Positions 1 to 11,831 are shown, counted from the first letter of the stretch. The stretch is 64,000 bases of DNA from Girardinichthys multiradiatus (GCF_021462225.1 NC_061805.1:686001-750000); one strand, 5' to 3'. Translations and numbers: made by a program. Notes: a model not told the origin generated them from the letters alone.

Positions 1-510
1 TTGAGAATTAGTCATCCAGGAGGTTGGTTTTATTCAGCAGATCATTATTTAAAACATTATTTTATTAAAATAATGTTTAATCTGATCTTGCATTGTGAAG
101 GGTTGTCTAAAGGTTGCTGATTATTTTCTAAGTTAGTTCCAAAACTAACTTAACTTCACTTCCAGATTCTTCAAGATAATCCTTGGTTCTCAAACATAAA
201 CATTGCATGGTAATGTTGCATCACTCTTTTTGGTCATGATTTCTAATAATCTTTAATCAACTTGTTTATATTGTACATAGTCCATTAGTTTTCATTATTC
301 TTTAATTCTGCTTGGTAGTTTAGTTGGATTGTTTTAGCATAGTAAAGAGTTTGTTGATTGAAATATGTTTGACTTTGAGTTGACTTATTTTTGTTAATAA
401 ATTCTTGTAATTTAAGAAATTGTGTGAATTCATTCCATATGTGTGCAGAGTTTATGCTGTTCAATAATGCCTGAGCTCATCTCACACCTTTCTATTCTGT
501 CCTAATACCA
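1..510 (+). repeat. Dispersed repeat, candidate LTR (copy 1, cut by the window start)
   Basis: This stretch is the reverse complement of 27051-27560, so it is one copy of a dispersed repeat. Read in this direction it carries AATAAA at about 395 and ends in CCTAATACCA near 510, with similarity lost just beyond. A poly(A) signal roughly 110 bases before a terminal CA would fit the right half of an LTR, but no primer site or polypurine tract is evident, so the class stays open. The left end lies outside the window. Confidence 0.5.
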
Positions 511-602
511 TCGCCGTAATGGGGCTGGTATTCACAGGACAATCCTTAACAGACCGGAATATTATTTGGTAAAATATTAATATTAAAATATTAATATTAA
601 AT

Positions 603-2126
603 AATATTCTCAGATTCATATTTACAACATATTTCACGTCTTTTATTGTCTTAATACGGATGATTTTGGCATACAGCTCATGAAAACCCAAAATTCCTAT
701 CTCACAAAATTAGCATATTTCATCCGACCAATAAAAGAAAAGTGTTTTTAATACAAAAAACGTCAACCTTCAAATAATCATGTACAGTTATGCACTCAAT
801 ACTTGGTCGGGAATCCTTTGGCAGAAATGACTGCTTCAATGCGGCGTGGCATGGAGGCAATCAGCCTGTGGCACTGCTGAGGTCTTATGGAGGCCCAGGA
901 TGCTTCGATAGCGGCCTTTAGCTCATCCAGAGTGTTGGGTCTTGAGTCTCTCAACGTTCTCTTCACAATATCCCACAGATTCTCTATGGGGTTCAGGTCA
1001 GGAGAGTTGGCATGCCAATTGAGCACAGTGATACCATGGTCAGTAAACCATTTACCAGTGGTTTTGGCACTGTGAGCAAGTGCCAGGTCGTGCTGAAAAA
1101 TGAAATCTTCATCTCCATAAAGCTTTTCAGCAGATGGAAGCATGAAGTGCTCCAAAATCTCCTGATAGCTAGCTCCATTGACCCTGCCCTTGATAAAACA
1201 CAGTGGACCAACACCAGCAGCTGACACGGCACCCCAGACCATCACTGACTGTGGGTACTTGACACTGGACTTCTGCCATTTTGGCATTTCCTTCTCCCCA
1301 GTCTTCCTCCAGACTCTGGCACCTTGATTTCCGAATGACATGCAGAATTTGCTTTCATCCGAAAAAAGTACTTTGGACCACTGAGCAACAGTCCAGTGCT
1401 GCTTCTCTGTAGCCCAGGTCAGGCGCTTCTGCCGCTGTTTCTGGTTCAAAAGTGGCTTGACCTGGGGAATGCGGCACCTGTAGCCCATTTCCTGCACACG
1501 CCTGTGCACGGTGGCTCTGGATGTTTCTACTCCAGACTCAGTCCACTGCTTCCGCAGGTCCCCCAAGGTCTGGAATCGGCCCTTCTCCACAATCTTCCTC
1601 AGGGTCCGGTCACCTCTTCTCGCTGTGCAGCGTTTTCTGCCACACTTTTTCCTTCCCACAGACTTCCCACTGAGGTGCCTTGATACAGCACTGGGAACAG
1701 CCTATTCGTTCAGAAATTTCTTTCTGTGTCTTACCCTCTTGCTTGAAGGTGTCAATAGTGGCCTTCTGGACAGCAGTCAGGTCGGCAGTCTTACCCATGA
1801 TTGGGGTTTTGAGTGATGAACCAGGCTGGGAGTTTTAAAGGCCTCAGGAATCTTTTGCAGGTGTTTAGAGTTAACTCATTGATTCAGATGATTAGGTTCA
1901 TAGCTCGTTTAGAGACCCTTTTAATGATATGCTAATTTTGTGAGATAGGAATTTTGGGTTTTCATGAGCTATATGCCAAAATCATCCGTATTAAGACAAT
2001 AAAAGACCTGAAATATTTCAGTTAGTGTGCAATGAATCTAAAATATATGAATGTTAAATTTCCATTATGACATTATGGAAAATAATGAACTTTATCACAA
2101 TATGCTAATATTTTGAGAAGGACCTG
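603..2126 (-). mobile_element. Tc1-type DNA transposon (copy A), left end damaged
   Basis: The segments at about 626-722 and 1927-2020 are inverted copies of each other and form the inner terminal repeats around a minus-strand transposase. The right tip is complete: it ends in GGACCTG at 2126 followed by a TA target dinucleotide, and an integrase reading frame starts directly in that TA. The matching left tip is missing; an AT-rich stretch full of AATATT and the 1-510 repeat lie there instead. The element therefore jumped into a Gypsy copy and later lost its left tip together with the Gypsy sequence upstream. Confidence 0.88.
796..1798 (-). pseudogene. Tc1 transposase, DD34E, frameshifted near the N-terminus
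   Basis: The protein would bind the terminal repeats through paired helix-turn-helix domains and catalyse cut-and-paste transposition. The main open frame (796-1659, 287 aa) keeps all three catalytic residues: D101 in the DESKF motif, D191 in QHDLALAH, and E226 in NPIENLW. Exactly 34 residues separate the last two, the Tc1 spacing. The true N-terminus, beginning MGKTADLTAVQK, lies in another frame at 1610-1798. The frames part near 1680-1700, in the first DNA-binding domain, through a small indel. The catalytic core looks intact, but the gene cannot make a full protein without frameshifting. Confidence 0.9.
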
Positions 2127-3377
2127 TATGTCCCTACGTCTGTTAGATTTAGATTCATCCGCTGGTTTCATACAGCCGAATTCTCAGGTCACCCAGGGGT
2201 TAGCAGAACCATCTCACTCATTTCTAGGCGATTTTGGTGGCCATTCCTTCACAAGGATGTTACTGAGTATGTGCAGGCTTGTTCGGTCTGTGCCAAACAA
2301 AAATCAAGCAATCAGTCCCCCTATCGGTTACCTCAGCCTCTCAGTACGCCCAAACGCCCTTGGTCACACATCGCTCTTGATTTTGTAACGGGTTTACCCA
2401 TGTCTAAAGGCAATTCAGTCATCCTCACCATAGTTGACCATTTTTCTAAGTCCTGCCATCTTGTACCACTAAAAAAACTCCTATCTGCCTTTCGTACAGC
2501 CCAGCTGTTGGTTCAGCATGTTTTTCGCCTTCATGGCATACCTCAGGACATTTTGTCAGATCGTGGCCCCCAATTTATCTCTCGTGTTTGGAAACAGTTT
2601 TGTTTGGCGCTTGGAGCCAAGACCTCCCTGACTTCTGGTTATCATCCCCAATCTAATGGACAGACAGAACGCATGAACCAACAGATGGAGTCCATTCTCA
2701 GATGCACGACTGCTACCGAACCTCTTGACTGGAGTGCTTATCTCCCCTGGGCAGAATATGCAATCAATTCACAAATCTCATCTGCAACTGGCCTCTCTCC
2801 CTTTGAGATTTCCCTTGGTTATCAACCTCCTTTATTCCCCGCTGATGAGAAAGACATAGGCATAGCATCCGTTCGGCACCACATACACCGTTGTAAACGG
2901 ATCTGGGAAAATGCTACCAGAGCTTTCCTTTGTACAGCAGACCAGAACAAGAAGTATGCTGACCGCAGACGGCGGCCTGCTCTGACGTACCATCCTGGCC
3001 AAAAGGTTTGGTTGTCCTCCCGAGACATTCCGTTGAAGGCTATGTCCAAAAAACTGTCTCCTCGTTTCATTGGCCCCTACACTATCGACTCAGTCATCAG
3101 TCCCTCTGCTCTTCATCTGCGCCTGCCTTCCAGCCTTCGTATCCATCCTGTGTTTCATGTTTCTCAAGTCAAACCTTTTGTTTCCAGTACTTCTTGCCCT
3201 CCGGCCGAACCCCCACCACCCACTCTGGACCAGTCGGGGCACCCTGTCTGGACGGTCCGACGGATCATCGACACCTGTCAGCGAGGTCGCGGATGGCAGT
3301 ATCTCGTCGACTGGGAGGGGTATGGTCCAGAGGATTGTTCAAAATGTGACTTTCACAGTGTCTTGCCCAAGGTTTGA
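2127..3377 (+). pseudogene. Ty3/Gypsy integrase fragment with chromodomain
   Basis: This is the 3' part of a pol gene from a chromodomain-bearing (Tf1/sushi-like) Gypsy element. The frame is open from the TA at the Tc1 junction, so it starts well upstream of the first methionine. In order it holds the HHCC zinc-binding region (SGHPG, then CSVCAKQK), the DDE core ([27 protein letters not shown]) and a chromodomain-like end ([12 protein letters not shown]). It breaks off there at about 3345, before any polypurine tract or LTR. Reverse transcriptase, protease and gag are absent. Its sequence is clearly different from the Gypsy elements at 32.7 and 53 kb, so it is a separate family. Confidence 0.9.
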
Positions 3378-3399
3378 ACTGGAAACCCACTGGTTACAA

Positions 3400-4844
3400 G
3401 ACACCTACCACCGTCAACACTGTCACCCATGTACCTTTGAGGTGTGGTTTTCAAAATAGCCAACAAGCTAACATTAGTTAAGTAACTAATCACTGAAGAG
3501 TTCCAACTTCCCATTTTGGGGCTGAAGTCACATCATTCACCAAAGGCTTCAAACTTGGGTCAAATAACTTGCCTACTAGAACTTTACTTGTTGAAACTTT
3601 AAATACATTTGCATTCTTTGTCTCAGCTCTGTCTCAAAAAGTTCAGATCTCATCAGTGACACTGTTAAAACTGGTTAAAACTAGTTTTTCGGCAGATTGG
3701 TGGGGTCAATGCGTTGCTAACTGGCAAAACTTGATGATATTGAGTTGATTGAGCTCAAACATATAATTACAATAAGATAGGCCATTAAAAAAGTACAGTT
3801 TACCCAGAAATCACAATTAATGTAAAGAAATGACACGTTTAAGTAATACGAACTCAGATTGTTTAGTAGAAACTATTGATTGGACTTAAAAATACAATTA
3901 CAATAAAAAGGACATGAAAAAGTTCAGCTTAAGCTGAATTAGCAAGTAATGTCAATAAATTATACACAATTAAGTAATTTGAACTTGCTCTCTTTTTGTT
4001 GAATCAACCAACACTGCTTATTATGTATTCCTATCAAACGTACCTGTACTTGCTGTTTTAGGATCCGATAGACTCAATGTGGAAAATTTAAACAAATAAA
4101 GAAACAAATGCTTTTTATGTTTTGAAATAATGTAATTTTCTAACTTAGATGATTATTGCACAGTTAAATGGTTCAATATTTTTGACTGTTATGGCAATCC
4201 GGCATTGCAACATAGCATTAACATTTCACATAAGGGTGTGTTTTAGACACAACCCCCCTTCTTTCTTTGGCATTAGAAGATAAAAGAACCAAGTGTGGGA
4301 AGTTGAAGGGGAAGACAGGAAGTAAAGCCTTCAACTCTGCTCAGTCTAATTCTGTTTGCTGTCAAACTGAGGCACACCGCAATTATCAGACTGAATTGTG
4401 CCTGTGTCTTTCATTTATTTCATGAGGTTCTGGTAATTTACTTTGTGCTATTAAAATATGCCAATTAGATGCTATAATTACAGTTTTCACTGTCTCACTT
4501 TTTGCTGTCACCGAAAAGATGTAATACTGTTATTAGGGTAGAAGAGAGACAACTTAATATTACCAATACAGATTCACAGCTTTATTGTTCAGCTTTCCAG
4601 TTGGTAAAAATTAGGTCAAGTTTCACTTGGAACAGGTTAAAAATTGTTTATTAGAAAATGGATAAAACAGCAGGACTTTGGAAAAACCAGTTATAGCATT
4701 ACTGTTTGTGGTTTTTGTTTTTCTCAATAATCATATAAAATCCTATAGTCATGGTTTAAAAATGTGCATTTTCTTTCATTTCTAGGGGTTTGTATATTTC
4801 ATATGTGTCAATGGATTTAGGAGAGTCCCTAATTTTTCTCAGAC
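3400..4844. other. AT-rich stretch without a recognisable gene
   Basis: I see no convincing coding sequence or known element here apart from the diverged tandem pair at 3756-4005. Confidence 0.5.
3756..4005 (+). repeat. Two diverged tandem units of about 115-135 bp
   Basis: Two adjacent segments, about 3756-3870 and 3889-4005, share the order of several short blocks: ATTACAATAA, AAAAAGT.CAG.TT.A, a TTAAGTAAT..GAACT block, and a TTGTT/TTTAGT..A end. Homology is partial, so this is an old local duplication or part of an unclassified AT-rich repeat. Confidence 0.35.
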
Positions 4845-6000
4845 TACAGAGTACAGGGTACTCGAGGGTTCATGGGAGTTTGCCCAACCGGTTCACATGT
4901 GTTTTGTGGACCTGAAGAAAGCATTCGACTGTGTCCCTCGTGGTGTCCTGTGGGGGGTGCTCCAGGAGTATGGAGTTGGGGGCCCTTTACTAGAGGCCAT
5001 CCGATCTCTGTACAAGCGGAGCAGGAGTTTGGTTCGCATCGCCGGCACTAAGTCGGACCTGTTCCCGGTGCATGTTGGACTCCGGCAGGGCTGCCCTTTG
5101 TCACCGGTCCTGTTCATAACTTTTATGGACAGGATTTCTAGGCGCAGCCAAGGGCCGGAGGGGGTCTGGTTTGGGGACCAGAGGATTTCATCTTTTCTTT
5201 TTGCAGATGACGTGGTCCTGCTGGCCCCCTCTAGCCAAGACCTACAGCATGCGCTGGGGCGGTTCGCAGCCGAGCGTGAAGCGGCTGGGATGAGGATCAG
5301 CTCCTCCGAGTCCGAGGCCATGGTACTCGACCGGAAAAGGGTGGCTTGTCCTCTTCAGGTTGGAGGGGAGTTCCTGCCTCAAGTGGAGGAGTTTAAGTAT
5401 CTCGGGGTCTTGTTCACGAGTGAGGGAAGAATGGAGCGGGAGATTGACAGACGGATTGGTGCGGCTGCCGCAGTAATTGGGGCACTGTGCCGGTCCGTTG
5501 TGTTGAAGAGAGAGCTGAGCCGAAAAGCGAAGCTCTCGATTTACCGGTCGGTCAACGTTCCTACCCTCACCTATGGCCATGAACTTTGGGTCATGACTGA
5601 AAGAACGAGATCCTGGATACAAGCGGCTGAAATGAGCTTCCTCCGTAGGGTGGCCAGGCACTCCCTTAGAGATAGGGTGAGGAGCTCGTCCATCCGGGAG
5701 GGGCTCGGAGTAGAGCCGCTGCTCCTCCACATCGAGAGGAGCCAGCTAAGGTGGCTCGGGCATCTATAACGGATGCCTCCTGGAGGCCTTCCTCGGGAGG
5801 TGTTCCAGGCACGTCCCATCGGGAGGAGGCTCAGGGGACGGCCCAGGACACGCTGGAAGGACTATGTCTCTCGGCTGGCCTGGGAGCACCTTGGGCTCCC
5901 CCCGGAGGAGCTGGAGGAGATGTCTGGGGAGAGGGACGTCTGGGTGTCTCTGCTTCCCCCGCGACCCGGTCCCGGATAGGCAGAAGACGACGAGTACGAG
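4845..6000 (+). mobile_element. 5'-truncated non-LTR retrotransposon, Rex/RTE-like
   Basis: Only the reverse transcriptase and C-terminal part of the element is present. The 5' break falls inside the reverse transcriptase domain at about 4845, which is typical of target-primed reverse transcription. The 3' end follows the stop codon almost at once and runs out in a short GAC/GAGTAC-rich tail. A second copy of the same family lies at 62992-63358. The family name is inferred from protein style and the very short 3' UTR. Confidence 0.85.
4897..5979 (+). pseudogene. LINE reverse transcriptase, single in-frame stop
   Basis: The frame reads through the palm motifs of a non-LTR reverse transcriptase: FVDLKKAFD (first catalytic Asp), GLRQGCPLSP, and FADDVVLLAP (catalytic Asp pair). 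It continues into the usual C-terminal region (EFKYLGVLFTSEG, YGHELWVMTE, RSQLRWLGHL). A TAA at 5767-5769 interrupts it, and the same frame then continues to 5979 with an Arg/Pro-rich end (GRRLRGRPRTRW, PPRPGPG). The endonuclease domain is missing through 5' truncation. Apart from the stop the frame is undamaged, so the insertion is probably not very old. Confidence 0.88.
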
Positions 6001-7769
6001 TACTTTTCATGATGTTTTTTTGCTTGCTCAATATGTAATCCCATAGTGGAATCTGTGGTTTCTTGTTTTGTACACTTAAGGATTTCCATAATTTTAAAGG
6101 CAGGTAAAGAAATCTGTGATTGTAAAGCTTAAGAAAACAGAGTAATGGAGATACATTTAGCTACTAAGCTCCTGTTCTCCTCAGAAATATAAAGAGACAT
6201 ATGTAAAACCCAAACTTTTCATGATGAAAATAAATGAAATGAAAGTAAAAGATGGAAGGTGTTGCCCTGGCAAAAAATATTCAGCTACCTTCAGCTCAGT
6301 ATTGTCACGTGACCTCAGGTGAAGTTGCGAAAACATGCTTAAAATAATTTCTTCTTTTGTTACTGATGGTTAACATCAAAGAAAAGTATGTATCCATCAT
6401 CACTTTACATTATAGTGGCCTCACATTGAACAGGAAAAGTTCCTGCTAAGAATCTTGTGCTTCAACAGTTCTACAGAGAGGTGTTTAGTCCATTTAAAAT
6501 GAACTCTGCTTCATTCCCTCCTTTGGTGCAGTGCATTTGGTATGCAAACGAACTAAGGACCCGACCAAAACAATCGTACTGAGATCGTTTCCAGTGATCC
6601 GACACAACTACCAGGTGTATGCTGCAAGCATGACCCAAACACCTTCCCGTAGCCAGGTTTGCGTTGCATTGTGGGATGCGGTAGAGTAAACAAACTAAAC
6701 AAAGACTGCACATCTTTTTCTTTACTAAGAAAAGAGAGAAATGGAGCCCTATGCAACTTTCAAGATGTGTTGTCAAAATTCATTCAGTATACTTCTCAGA
6801 TAATTTGGACTGAAAGATTACCCAGAAAAATACTAAGAGGATTCTTCATTCTTCATGTTCTTGACTCATAAATCAGTTTTTAAAAACTTGAAATCTTTTG
6901 AATTTTTAAATGATTTTAAAGCACGTCCTAGAAATTTATAACAAAATAAAAGATCTTCAATGTTGTATTTGAGTAAGCATGGGGTCAAATTAGGGTCAAA
7001 TTGGACAAGTCCTCTTGGAGTTAAATCTGTTTCCTGCTAAATGGAATGATTGGCAGAACCCTAAGATTTGAATATTGTTCCAAAAGGTTTCGTGTAGATC
7101 ATGAGGGGTTCCAAATGTGTACCAAATTTCCGCTTGGTAAAAGCAGGGGGTACTCTGGTTTATCACATCTACAACATATGTGCATGGAAACATGCACTTT
7201 GCCTAATATTGGAAAAGGAACCTTGACTACTAATAGCACAGAATGTCGGCTGGTAAAGTGGTGCATTTGTGTATCCAGAAAGCCACCATTATACACAGCC
7301 CCACCCTGACAAATGCTGTTGTCACCAGGAGCCACTGCTCACATTCCACACACTCCATACACAAATCAATATTTGTGGTGAAACTAACACACATCCTTTA
7401 GCCCTAATTAGTTAAATGACCCTTTTGTTTGTGTTCAGTCAGGACTTTGGGGGGACAGGCTCAGCTGTGGACTCTGCTCATACTGAGAAATACCTACTAT
7501 GCTTGGCAACCAGCACTTTACCATGTTTACTAATTCAGCCATGATGTTGCTATCAGTTTAATTACCACAGTGGCAAAGTCAAATACTAAGCAAGATTTAA
7601 GCATAGGTTTGCTATCATATTTTATTTTTATCACTCTTCTAATGATGACATAACAAAAACACAAATCCTTCTTTGGCATGTAACTACAGTGACCTGTGAC
7701 AGAGCTAAGGAACTCATGAGAATAAAATCTAGATTGATATTTGAAATCAGTCATGTCTGGGTTTTATCT

Positions 7770-7860
7770 GGCTTCTTCTTGCTGTCTGAAATCTAATTGG
7801 CCTCTCTAAATTCCCCTTAGGTGTGTGTTTTGATAATTGTCTGTAGCGTGTGTCTCTGTG
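7770..7860 (+). repeat. SINE fragment, plus orientation
   Basis: The block AATTGGCCTCTCTAAATT followed by a CCT(T)AGGTGTGTG stretch matches the middle part of the complete SINE at 11470-11824. Head and tail are absent. Confidence 0.5.
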
Positions 7861-8261
7861 ATGCTTTGTGATAAACTAGCATCCTGTTCAAAGTATATCA
7901 CCTCTCCCCTGTCGACTGCATGAGACACCTGTTGTTCACATTGTAGCTGTGGAGATTACCGAAGTTATATTTCTAACATTGATAATGTAGCTGCAGAATT
8001 TACTGTTCATATATCACACTGTTTCACTTTAAGACGACAACTGCAGCATTTACTCTGTACTTTGAGTATTTCTGTTGTCCATGATCACAAACAATTCTAA
8101 CTACAGTCACAATAACTTGCAGGGGGACAACACAATCTAATTTCAGATAGAAAAAAAACAACACCCAATATGGTAAAACAGCTGTCCTCCATGTGTCAGT
8201 GTTTTTTAGATAAGACACTGTCTCTTAGGAAAATATGCCATATTTACAGAATAGGAGCCAG

Positions 8262-8420
8262 TGGGGTTGGGCTGGGGAATGGGGATGGGGGGACGAGTGG
8301 CGGGCGAAATCATGGACAGGTTGTCAGTCCATTACAGACAACACAGGACAAACGTTAGTGTACACACTCATAGGCTGAGGACACACAACACAGCTTTCTC
8401 AGTCTTGACAGAACCTGAAA
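8262..8420 (-). repeat. Possible SINE 3' fragment, minus orientation
   Basis: The run GGTTGTCAGTCCATTACAGA with a following ACACAGGACAAACG resembles the reverse complement of the 3' part of the local SINE family. The match is short and diverged. Confidence 0.3.
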
Positions 8421-9339
8421 AAACTTGGAGTTCACACTATCAGAATGGTTTCAACATATTATTGCTTCATGACTGAAAGACTGAGGATCATTTGCTTAAC
8501 AACTGGACCTGCTGAGAGATAACACAAAGCATGATTTATCAAACCAACTAAGGTTAGCAGAATCCATAGACCCTGGCGAGAATGATAGTTTCAAAGAACA
8601 AACATACCAGTAGGTGGTGGTAATGGAAAATATGCTCAGAAGTTTGACAGTATATTTCTGTTCCACTCCCCCATAAAATGAGTGGGATGCAGTTTAAAAT
8701 ACTTTAAGTTTACCCCACAAGTGAATTTCACAAATGAAAAAATGATTTGGATAATGCTGACTCTTTTTTAATACTTATGTTGAGAAGTTAAAACATTTAT
8801 GTTTTTCATGTGAGGTTGTTTGTGTTAGCTTTAATTCTTAAAATATAATAATCTCTGTCTCAACAAGAAAGTTTGAAATTGATTGCACAAACATAAATTT
8901 AGAATTTATGAGAAATAACTTAATCCTGATTTGAAAATATTTTCTTCAGAAAACAAATAAAATAAATAAATTAAGGCCTAACTAAAGTATTGTATTTGAC
9001 AAAAGTTAAAGTAAGAGCATTTTTACATTTTGTTAAATATTTAAAATGTTTGTTTTGCTTTATTAAGGCTGTTTATTATTTACTGTACATTAGTCTTACA
9101 TATAGTCTCTCTGTTTTGCTTATTGTGTATCACTTCGAGATTGTAATTAGTTGTCATGCCCACTATTGTTTTTTGACTATATTCATAATATATTCATAAT
9201 GTACAGTTACAACAAAATCTTCCAGAGGTGCCTCATAATTTTTATCTAATAATTTTTATTTATTTTTATTTTCAATCTCTTTCATTTAATAATATGTTAA
9301 GTATTTGTACTTAATTGGTTTGTTGTTGGGTTTTTTTTT

Positions 9340-9455
9340 CCTTTTCTGAAGTGTTTTTAATTTTTGTCTGTGCATTCTGGGCCGAGTGTCTCAACAAAAA
9401 TGTAATTATGGGTTTATTATGACAATAAACACTTGATTCTTGTTGATTGTCGAAA
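9340..9455 (+). repeat. Possible LINE 3' end relic
   Basis: ATTATGACAATAAACACTTG followed by ATTCTTGTTGATTG looks like a LINE 3' terminus: a poly(A)-like AATAAA directly before a short ATTCTTG-type tail. No coding part is recognisable upstream, so the call is tentative. Confidence 0.3.
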
Positions 9456-9824
9456 TCGCCCTCAGCTGATGTGGTGTTCCAGCCTCCTTGTTCATTGGCT
9501 ATCGCTACCAGAAGTTTGCAATTAGTTTAAACTACCGGACTACGTCCAGGTCCGCCTCAAGAAACTCAAACATGTTTGATTGACTGAGTCCCAGGTTGAG
9601 TCGGGTCGGGTTGGTTCCCCTCACACCCTTGCAGACTCGTTTTATCCCCATCTCAGACTAACAGATTTTTGTGCCAACCCGTTCTAACAACTGACCACAA
9701 CTAGTGCAGGGTGATGCTGACTTTTCCTCACTGGGATTGATGGGTAAAATCGGACAAAACATCTCGTTGTGTGTTGCCAGCTTTAGACAGAGCAATTGAC
9801 CTAACAGTTATATCTTTGTAATGT

Positions 9825-9975
9825 GAGAGGAAGCCAGAGTGCCCAGAGAGAACCGACACATGCATGGGAAGAACATGCTAACCCTGTGCAGAAAGAGCCC
9901 AGGCAGGGATTTGAATCTAGGACGTTGCTGCTGCAAGGCAACAATGCTAATCACTGTTCCACCAAGCAGCCCCAC
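9825..9975 (-). repeat. SINE 5' head fragment, minus orientation
   Basis: Read on the minus strand this gives the tRNA-like head of the local SINE: GGGCTGCTTGGTGG, GTTGCCTTGCAGCA, then a B-box-like segment and the GCATGTTCTTCCCATGCATG stretch. It is diverged from the complete copy at 11470-11824. Confidence 0.65.
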
Positions 9976-10679
9976 CCAACATTTGCTTTCTCAGAAAACT
10001 AGAATATTACGAAAGAGTCTTTCTTTTTGCTGTACGGTCAACAGAAATGTTGACCTAACTGTAAAATATGAAAACTCAATACTTACAGACCCAGCCAATA
10101 AATTTGAATATTGTTGAAAAGTTAATATATATTTCAGTAACTCAATTCACACATTATATAGAATAATTCCACATGGACTGAAGTTTTCAAGCTTTTCTTT
10201 CCGTTAATTACATTATTAATTCTATGATCAGAATATAAAAAACATTTTTAATACAGAAATGTGAGCTTATTGAAAAGTATGTTTAATACCTGCGTAAAGA
10301 TTATTTTCAAATGGTACTTTTAATCTGATAAACAGTCTTCATTGGAAGGCATATTCTAATTTATTAAATATGACTGTCAGGGCTCCTTTTGCCTACAATA
10401 CTGCATCAGCAGCAGATAACATTGCTCCCCAAACCATCACTGATTGTGGAAATGTCACACTGGACCTCAAGCAGCTCCACTCTTCCTTTGGGCTCTGGGA
10501 CTTTGACTTCCAAATGAAATAAATTTTTTTCCCAAAAAGCTGACATTGTACAACTGAGAAACACTCCAGGTCTTTTTCTCCTCAGCCCAGGTAAAACGTT
10601 TCTGGCTCAGAGGTGGCTTAACACAAGAAATGTAATGATTCGTAGGTGTTTAAGTTTTGGATTCCTGCAAATGTCTGCA

Positions 10680-11109
10680 AATGGTTTTCCTTTTTTTTTT
10701 AGTTCATCCCATTGCTTACTTGTTTCTTAGTCTTTCTGTATGTATATTCTCTGTTATATTTCCTTCCTGTTCTCCCTGCTGTCTGATCCTGCTCATTACT
10801 CTTCTCTCCCTCAGTCAGCCCTCTCACTTCTTTGTTCTTAGGTGTTCCTCACATCCTCTTGATTACTCACATCTGCATTCTGAGTCATGTCTCCATCCAT
10901 CCTGCAGTATTTAAACTCACCTGTTGCATTTGCTCTCCACCGGATTTTCCCGTGATGCTTCCTGTCATCCACGTTTCCATGCTTGTGTTTCTGGCCATGT
11001 TCCATGTTCCATGTCCTGCTCTGCTCGTGTTGTTTGTAAGTTTTCATAAACTATGTTCATCAACGCTCCAGTCTGTCTGGGTGCTGCTTTACTCCTACAC
11101 TTTATGACA
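10680..11109 (+). repeat. Candidate solo or partial LTR inside a Tc1 relic
   Basis: The segment is pyrimidine-rich, contains a TATA-like AGTATTTAAACTCACC at about 10906, and ends in CTTTATGACA at 11109. That is the same ATGACA terminus seen in the better supported LTRs of this window. Its left end and target duplication could not be located, so it may be only the right part of an LTR. Confidence 0.4.
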
Positions 11110-11368
11110 TAGATACATATGTGTGTGGTGGCTCTTGAAGCTCTGACTCCAGCTCTAGCCCATGTCTTCTTAATCTGCCTCATACCTGAATGTACTTTGC
11201 TTCAAGATCCTCTCAAGCTGCCCTTACCCCTGCTGCTTCTGGCTTTTTCTCCTTGTGAAGGAGATCCATAACTCTCTGCGGGACAACTGTCAAGTAGCAG
11301 TCTTACCAATGATTTAGGCCACAACATGGCCGTGAAATAACAATTCTGTAATAAAAATCCTTTTTTAT

Positions 11369-11461
11369 GGGACTTACATGATATTATAATTTTCTGAGAA
11401 ACTGCATTTTTACAAAACCTAAATGCAGTTTCTCAGAAAATTATAATATTGCGTAAGTCCC
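11369..11461. repeat. Long near-perfect inverted repeat (hairpin)
   Basis: Positions 11381-11409 and 11421-11449 are perfect reverse complements (29 bp) around an 11-base spacer. The arms extend to about 41 bp with a few mismatches (GGGACTTAC at 11369, GTAAGTCCC at the other end). The arms match Tc1-type terminal sequence, so two terminal repeats probably lie head to head here. Confidence 0.9.
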
Positions 11462-11469
11462 TGCATTTA

Positions 11470-11824
11470 GGGAGCTGCACGGTGGTCCAGTCGGTTGCAC
11501 TGTTGCCTTGCAGCAAAAAGGTCCTGGGTTCGACTCCTGGCCCGGGGTCTTTCTGCATGGAGTTTGCATGTTCTCCCCTTGCATGTGTGGGTTCTCTCTG
11601 GGTACTCTGGCTTCTTCCCACAGTCCAAATACATGCCTGGTAGGTTAATTGGTCTCTCTAAATTTTCCTCAGGTGTGTGCATGGTTGTTTGTGTATTGCC
11701 CTGTGAGGGAATGGTGACCTGTCTAGGGTGTACCCTGCCTCCTGCCCATAGATTGCTGGAGATAGGCACCAACTTCCCTGCGACCCACTATGGAAGAAGC
11801 GGTATCGAAAATGACTGACGGACA
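11470..11824 (+). mobile_element. Full-length tRNA-headed SINE with target duplication
   Basis: The head has RNA polymerase III internal promoter boxes: an A-box-like TGGTCCAGTCGG at 11483-11494 and a near-consensus B box GGTTCGACTCC at 11527-11537. The body is the conserved unit that recurs in fragments across the window, and the 3' end reads GAAGCGGTATCGAAAATGAC. The 7-bp direct repeat GCATTTA flanks it (11463-11469 and 11825-11831), which supports LINE-mediated insertion. It sits at the edge of the Tc1 relic and so is younger than that element. Confidence 0.85.
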
Positions 11825-11831
11825 GCATTTA

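Larger units (their letters stand above)
6030..9335. other. Intergenic sequence with only small repeat relics
   Basis: No coding region is supported. Two weak SINE fragments lie at about 7770-7860 and 8262-8420. Otherwise the sequence looks like unique or very old DNA. Confidence 0.5.
9985..11461 (-). mobile_element. Old Tc1 relic (copy B), interrupted by an LTR-like segment
   Basis: Minus-strand sequence at about 10390-10650 corresponds to the middle of a Tc1 transposase and aligns by eye with 1220-1470 of copy A (for example CCAAACCATCACTGATTGTG against CCAGACCATCACTGACTGTG). Short terminal-repeat-like pieces with TTCTCAGAAAA occur near 9990 and at 11391-11445. No open frame of useful length remains. 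An LTR-like segment occupies about 10680-11109. Confidence 0.6.

Noticed and set aside
887..1816. Plus-strand frames of 62-101 codons across the first Tc1
   Set aside because: They are antisense to the transposase, whose catalytic motifs are on the minus strand.
11470..11560. A tRNA gene, because of A- and B-box-like sequence
   Set aside because: No cloverleaf with paired acceptor and anticodon stems can be drawn, and the same head recurs in several SINE copies with variable body length.
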